A stretch of DNA of 64,000 nucleotides, taken from positions 1 through 64,000 of the forward strand of contig SHVA01000002.1 of the NCBI GenBank assembly GCA_009691195.1, read 5' to 3'. The notes beneath the pieces were generated by a model that was given only the letters and a program-made list of their open reading frames with translations, was not told the origin of the DNA and did no database searches. Origin of the DNA: Solirubrobacterales bacterium. Lineage in GTDB: Bacteria; Actinomycetota; Thermoleophilia; Solirubrobacterales; 70-9. Below, piece after piece: positions 60,564-64,000 of this stretch; position 1 is the first letter of the stretch; each line of letters starts with the position of its first letter. The translations under genes were made by a program, and so were the position numbers.

Positions 60564-60572
60564 GTCTCAGAC

Positions 60573-62174
60573 ATGAGCAATGACGCCGCCGGCCCCGTCG
60601 CAGAGGCGAACCGGGTCCACATCTTTGACACCACGCTGCGTGACGGCGAGCAGTCGCCGGGCATCTCGCTGAACGTCCAGGAGAAGGTCGAGATCGCGCA
60701 GCAGCTCGCGCGCCTCAACGTCGACGTGATCGAGGCCGGCTTCCCGATCACCTCCCCCGGCGACTCCGAGGCGGTCGAGGCGATCGCCCGCGGCGTCGAG
60801 GGCCCGGTCATCTGCGGGCTCGCGAGGACGCACAAGGCGGACATCGACGCCGCCTGGGGGGCGATCAAGGATTCCCCCCACCCGCGGATCCACACCTTCA
60901 TCTCGACCTCCGACATCCACATCGAGCACCAGCTGCAGACCACGCGCGAGGACGTCAAGGGCCAGGCGAAGGCGGCCGTGGCGCTGGCCAAGAGCTACTG
61001 CGAGGACGTCGAGTTCTCGCCGATGGATGCCACCCGAGCCGAGATCGAGTTCACAGCGGAGGTCTGCGCGATCGCTGTCGCCGAGGGCGCGACGGTGATC
61101 AACGTCCCCGACACCGTCGGCTACACGACCCCCGCTGAGTACATGGAGTACTTCAGGCGGCTCTACGAGCTGGTCCCGGGGCTGGACGCCGTCCGGGTCT
61201 CGGTCCACTGCCACGACGACCTGGGGCTGGCTGTCGCCAACTCCTACGCGGGGCTCCTGGCCGGCGCACGCCAGGTCGAGTGCGCGGTCAACGGCATCGG
61301 CGAGCGAGCCGGAAACTGCTCGCTGGAGGAGATCGTGATGCTGCTTCGGACCCGCCGCGACGAGCACGGCCTCGACACCAGCCTCAACGCCCGCGAGCTG
61401 GCTCGCAGCAGCCGCCTGGTCTCCCGCCTGACCGGCTACGGCGTGCCGCCAAACAAGGCGGTCGTGGGGCGCAACGCGTTCGCCCACGAGTCCGGGATCC
61501 ACCAGGACGGCGTGCTCAAGGAGCGCTCGACCTACGAGATCATGGACGCGACCGAGGTGGGCCTGGACTCCAACTCGATCGTGCTGGGCAAGCACTCCGG
61601 CCGCCACGCTCTCAAGGACGCCCTCGAGGAGCTGGGCTTCAAGGTCGAGGGCAACGCCCTCAACCAGGCCTTCAAGCGCTTCAAGGCCGTCGCCGACAAG
61701 AAGAAGCAGGTGACAGCCCTGGACCTGGAGGCGATCGTCTCCGACGAGATCCGGGAGAGCTCCGACGCCTATGCGCTGACCTCGTTCGAGGTCGAGGACG
61801 GCTCGGACCGCGATCCGCGCGCGCAGGTGACGGTGACGACGCCCGATGGCGAAAGCTCGAGCGCCGAGTCGAGCGGCGACGGGCCGGTGGACGCCATCTT
61901 CAGCGCGATCCAGCGGGCGGCGGGCGCCGAGTGCGAGCTGCGCGAGTACCGCGTCGGCGCCGTCACCGGTGGCGACGACGCGCTGGGGGAGGTCACGGTG
62001 ACCCTGCGGGCCAACGGCCGCCTCTCGAGCGGGCAGGGGGTCGCGACCAGCATCCTCGAGGCCTCGGCGCGCGCCTACGTCCGGGCGCTCTCCAACGCGC
62101 TCGAGGGCGCCGCGATCCGTGAGGCCGAGGACGCGACCGCCGAGGGCGCCCGCGAGCCCACGCCGGGTCCCTGA
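60573..62174 (+). CDS. leuA: 2-Isopropylmalate synthase
   Basis: A 533-residue enzyme that condenses 2-ketoisovalerate and acetyl-CoA, the committed leucine step. The DRE-TIM catalytic motif FDTTLRDGEQSPGI (residues 18-31), VSVHCHDDLGLAVANSYAG and NGIGERAGNCSLEE are present. The C-terminal regulatory domain (from about residue 400, ending in SGQGVATSILEASARAYVRA) binds leucine for feedback inhibition. ATG 60573 has GGAGAAGGAGG upstream, and that element may be masked by the leader (see 60479-60563). It is followed at a 1-base overlap by the DDN-type gene. Confidence 0.95.
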   Translation: MSNDAAGPVAEANRVHIFDTTLRDGEQSPGISLNVQEKVEIAQQLARLNVDVIEAGFPITSPGDSEAVEAIARGVEGPVICGLARTHKADIDAAWGAIKDSPHPRIHTFISTSDIHIEHQLQTTREDVKGQAKAAVALAKSYCEDVEFSPMDATRAEIEFTAEVCAIAVAEGATVINVPDTVGYTTPAEYMEYFRRLYELVPGLDAVRVSVHCHDDLGLAVANSYAGLLAGARQVECAVNGIGERAGNCSLEEIVMLLRTRRDEHGLDTSLNARELARSSRLVSRLTGYGVPPNKAVVGRNAFAHESGIHQDGVLKERSTYEIMDATEVGLDSNSIVLGKHSGRHALKDALEELGFKVEGNALNQAFKRFKAVADKKKQVTALDLEAIVSDEIRESSDAYALTSFEVEDGSDRDPRAQVTVTTPDGESSSAESSGDGPVDAIFSAIQRAAGAECELREYRVGAVTGGDDALGEVTVTLRANGRLSSGQGVATSILEASARAYVRALSNALEGAAIREAEDATAEGAREPTPGP

Positions 62175-62176
62175 TG

Positions 62177-62638
62177 ATGGCCGCCGAGGCGCCTCAAGCC
62201 GACTCGCCGCTCTGGCGCCTGTTTGGTGGGCTGTCCGGTGCCCACGTCCGGATCTACCGCCTCACCGGCGGCCGCATTGGGGGAAGGATGCTCGGCGGCC
62301 GGATCCTGCTGCTCGACCACGTCGGCCGAAAGAGCGCCAGGGAGCGCACCCACCCGCTGCTTTGCCTTCCCGACGGCGAGAACCTGGTGATCGTCGCCTC
62401 GAAGGGCGGCGTCGACACGCACCCCGCGTGGTGGCACAACCTCCAGGCGAGCCCCGAAACTTCGGTCCAGTTCGGCAGCGAGCAGCGGCGGGTGCGAGCG
62501 CGTGAGGCGACGCGCGACGAGCGCGAGCGCCTCTGGCCCCGCCTGGTCGAGATGTACCCCTCCTACGCCGACTACCAGGCGCGCACCCAGCGCCTGATTC
62601 CCGTCGTGATCCTCGAGCCGGCCCAGCCGACCGGGTGA
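62177..62638 (+). CDS. F420/deazaflavin-dependent nitroreductase-like protein (DDN family)
   Basis: A 153-residue split-barrel flavin/F420-binding protein of the Rv3547/DDN type. It shows GRILLLDHVGRKSARERTHP, LVIVASKGGVDTHPAWWHNL (the SxGGxxxxPxWxxN signature) and the later TRDERERLWPRLVEMYPSYA. Members use reduced F420 to reduce quinones or nitro compounds. ATG 62174 and ATG 62177 are adjacent; either gives the same protein within one residue, and the first overlaps the leuA stop. Coupling to leuA is translational. Confidence 0.85.
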   Translation: MAAEAPQADSPLWRLFGGLSGAHVRIYRLTGGRIGGRMLGGRILLLDHVGRKSARERTHPLLCLPDGENLVIVASKGGVDTHPAWWHNLQASPETSVQFGSEQRRVRAREATRDERERLWPRLVEMYPSYADYQARTQRLIPVVILEPAQPTG

Positions 62639-62666
62639 CGCTCGCCCGGCCATATAGTCCCGTCTG

Positions 62667-63404
62667 ATGGGTGCCCTCGACGGCAAGGTCGCTGCGATCA
62701 CCGGGGCCTCCTCGGCGACCGCGAAGCTGTTCGCCGCCGAGGGAGCGTCGGTCGTCCTGATTGCCCGCCGCGAGGATCGCCTCTCCGCCTTGGCGAAGGA
62801 GATCGAGGCGGGTGGGGGCAAGGCCCTTTCCCTCCAGGCCGACATCAGCAACCACGGCGAGGTCGAGGCGATCATCGGGCAGACCCTCGGCCAGTTCGGC
62901 GGGCTCCACATCCTCGTCAACAACGCCGGCGTGATGCTGCTGGGCCCGGTGGAGGGAGCCGAGATCGAGGAATGGTAGCGGACGATCGACGTCAACCTGC
63001 TCGGCCTCCTCTACTGCACCCGCGAGGCCATGCCCGTCATCCGCGACTCCGGCGGGGGCAACATCGTCAACGTCTCCTCGGTTGCAGGCAGGCAGGCCGC
63101 GATGGGCAGCGCCGTCTACAACATGAGCAAGTGGGGGGTGGTCGGCTTCTCGGAGGCCCTTCGCCAGGAGGCGCTGCACTCGAACATCCGCGTGACCTGC
63201 GTCGAGCCCGGCTTCGTGGACACCGAGCTGCAGTCCCACAACCAGAACCCCGTCGTGGTCGACGCGCTCGACAAGGCCATGGACGAGATCGGGACCGTGC
63301 TCGAGGCCGACGACATCGCCCGCGCGATCAACTTCGCCGTCACCCAGCCCGCCCACGTCAACGTGAACGAGGTCCTGGTCAGGCCGACCGGCCAGCGCCG
63401 CTAA
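62667..63404 (+). pseudogene. Broken short-chain dehydrogenase/reductase
   Basis: The whole frame from ATG 62667 reads as one SDR, but with two lesions. The cofactor loop TGASSATAKLFAAEG lacks the usual GIGE, consistent with a 12-base deletion (near 62707). TAG at 62976-62978 then interrupts EIEEW*RTIDVNLLGLLYCT, where the family normally has a sense codon. Downstream the catalytic triad region is intact (VSSVAG, YNMSKWG) and ends normally at 63404. ATG 63030 could restart a C-terminal fragment, but no functional enzyme is expected. Confidence 0.85.
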
Positions 63405-63439
63405 CCGGTAAACCCCGCTGGTGCGGGTCGCGCATACAA

Positions 63440-63459
63440 GCGTACGTGATAACGTACGC
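63440..63459. promoter_or_regulatory. Palindromic operator upstream of the XRE-cupin gene
   Basis: GCGTACG (63440-63446) and CGTACGC (63453-63459) are perfect 7-bp inverted arms around TGATAA, ending 3 bases before the ATG at 63463. Its position over the start and the match to a dimeric HTH regulator suggest autoregulation. TGATAA may also be part of the promoter. Confidence 0.6.
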
Positions 63460-63462
63460 CGC

Positions 63463-64000
63463 ATGAGCAGCCCACCCACCCGGGAGCAGCCGGCCTCGGC
63501 GCGCCAGGACTCGAGCGCCCAGCTCGGTTCGAGGGCCCGTGCCCTGCGCGAGGCGATGGACCTCTCACTACGCGATCTGGCGGAGCGCAGCGGGGTCAGC
63601 GCCCCGATGCTGTCGCAGGTCGAGCGCGGGGAGACCAGTCCGAGCCTGGCGGTCGCGGAGCGGATCGCGTTGGGACTGGAGCTGACGCTCTCCCAGCTGC
63701 TGCGCTTGGACGAGGACGAGCACGTGGTGGTCATCCGCGCCTCCGAGCGCCGGCGGCACAGGCGCAGCGGCCACCTGGTGGAGGACCTGACCCCGCCGCT
63801 GCCCGGGCAGCGCGCCGACGTCTCGCTGCACACGCTGGCGGCCGGCGCCGTCACCGGAGGCGCCGGCGACCCGCCGCTGCACGAGCCGGGGAGCCGCGAG
63901 ACCGCGGTCCTGACCTCCGGGTCGCTGGACCTGATCGTCGACGGCGAGCGCCACCGGCTCCGGGAGGGCGACAGCGTCACCTTCGACGCCGACCTGCCGC
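63463..64000 (+). CDS. XRE-family regulator with C-terminal cupin domain, cut by window end
   Basis: The frame from ATG 63463 is open to the last base (about 179 codons seen). Residues 20-75 are an XRE helix-turn-helix (ARALREAMDLSLRDLAERSG, then VSAPMLSQVERGETSPSLAV). From about residue 105 a cupin domain starts (VSLHTLAAGAVTGGAGDPP, LHEPGSRETAVLTSGSLDLI). This is the PuuR-like architecture that senses a small metabolite with the cupin. A perfect palindrome lies just upstream. The regulated genes are beyond the window. The start is supported by the preceding GC-rich spacer and the operator. Confidence 0.85.
   Translation, partial: MSSPPTREQPASARQDSSAQLGSRARALREAMDLSLRDLAERSGVSAPMLSQVERGETSPSLAVAERIALGLELTLSQLLRLDEDEHVVVIRASERRRHRRSGHLVEDLTPPLPGQRADVSLHTLAAGAVTGGAGDPPLHEPGSRETAVLTSGSLDLIVDGERHRLREGDSVTFDADLP

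Noticed and set aside
3979-62978. Genome-wide TAG recoding or amber suppression
   Set aside because: TAG is the ordinary stop of many intact genes here (argG, gatC, gatB, serA, the leuA leader and more), and two of the three interrupted genes show other damage, so mutation is the simpler explanation.
1-64000. tRNA or rRNA genes
   Set aside because: I looked for T-loop patterns and rRNA-like conserved blocks and saw none that could be folded into a tRNA; a covariance-model scan would be decisive.

Overview
The window is GC-rich, densely packed chromosomal DNA with many GTG and TTG starts, several ATGA or GTGA gene overlaps and short intergenic gaps. It carries a c-di-AMP riboswitch in front of a resuscitation-promoting-factor-like lytic protein, a class E sortase with an LPFTG substrate, a classical menaquinone gene set, GatCAB, and an F420/deazaflavin-type nitroreductase. 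Together these suggest a Gram-positive actinobacterium. My best guess is the Thermoleophilia/Solirubrobacterales lineage, but that is an inference from gene content; no rRNA or tRNA gene was seen to confirm it.

Layout. 1-1.0 kb: right part of an IS256-type insertion sequence. 1.1-5.5 kb: cell-surface block (LPFTG protein, undecaprenyl-phosphate sugar transferase, a coiled-coil gene split by an in-frame TAG, a possibly frameshifted zinc-ribbon membrane protein, class E sortase). 5.6-8.9 kb: argG with a coupled 53-aa membrane protein, c-di-AMP riboswitch and Rpf-like gene, ferritin-like remnant, sixA. 8.9-16.8 kb: dnaE, a Cys-rich protein, a 38-bp tandem repeat derived from the nfo 3' end, nfo and gltX head to head, an HDOD-LuxR regulator, a VanZ-like protein. 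16.9-20.2 kb: Rrf2 regulator and cysK-cysE, flanked by two paralogous lipoproteins. 20.2-25.2 kb: pcrA/uvrD, folD and three tandem paralogous membrane proteins. 25.2-32.5 kb: GMC oxidoreductase, gatCAB with an HExxH metallopeptidase between gatA and gatB, and an NDH-2-like enzyme lacking its first glycine-rich loop. 32.5-35.9 kb: overlapping DUF1800-DUF1501-cupredoxin operon. 36-41.9 kb: small zinc-ribbon and bL12-like proteins, a DUF2304-GT2 fusion, UDP-sulfoquinovose synthase, ilvBN, and a decayed GT39 gene. 41.9-49.5 kb: menF, menBACD (minus strand) and menE. 49.5-57.8 kb: ilvC, cupin and DUF4389 genes, an aminotransferase plus serA, a class III aminotransferase, a quinone oxidoreductase. 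57.8-64 kb: RTX-repeat protein, membrane proteins, leuA with a leucine-codon leader, a DDN-type nitroreductase, a broken SDR and the start of an XRE-cupin regulator.

How the genes work together. Branched-chain amino acid synthesis (ilvBN, ilvC, leuA), serine and cysteine synthesis (serA plus a class V aminotransferase, cysE, cysK), arginine synthesis (argG) and menaquinone synthesis (menFDCABE) are interleaved on both strands. gltX and gatCAB fit the indirect Gln-tRNA (and possibly Asn-tRNA) route.

Most interesting signal: upstream of leuA is a 19-codon leader ORF with seven leucine codons. Ten bases of its leucine-codon run (60479-60488) are perfectly complementary to the leuA Shine-Dalgarno region (60554-60563). 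This suggests translational attenuation in which a ribosome stalled on Leu codons frees the leuA ribosome-binding site. Also notable are several reading frames with damage at conserved positions (missing glycine-rich loops in two Rossmann enzymes, three in-frame TAGs, one probable frameshift), a conserved-looking secreted DUF1800/DUF1501/cupredoxin trio, and the tandem membrane-protein paralogs. No gene-free stretch exceeds 300 bases; the longest is about 260 bases (7008-7270) and is mostly the riboswitch leader.
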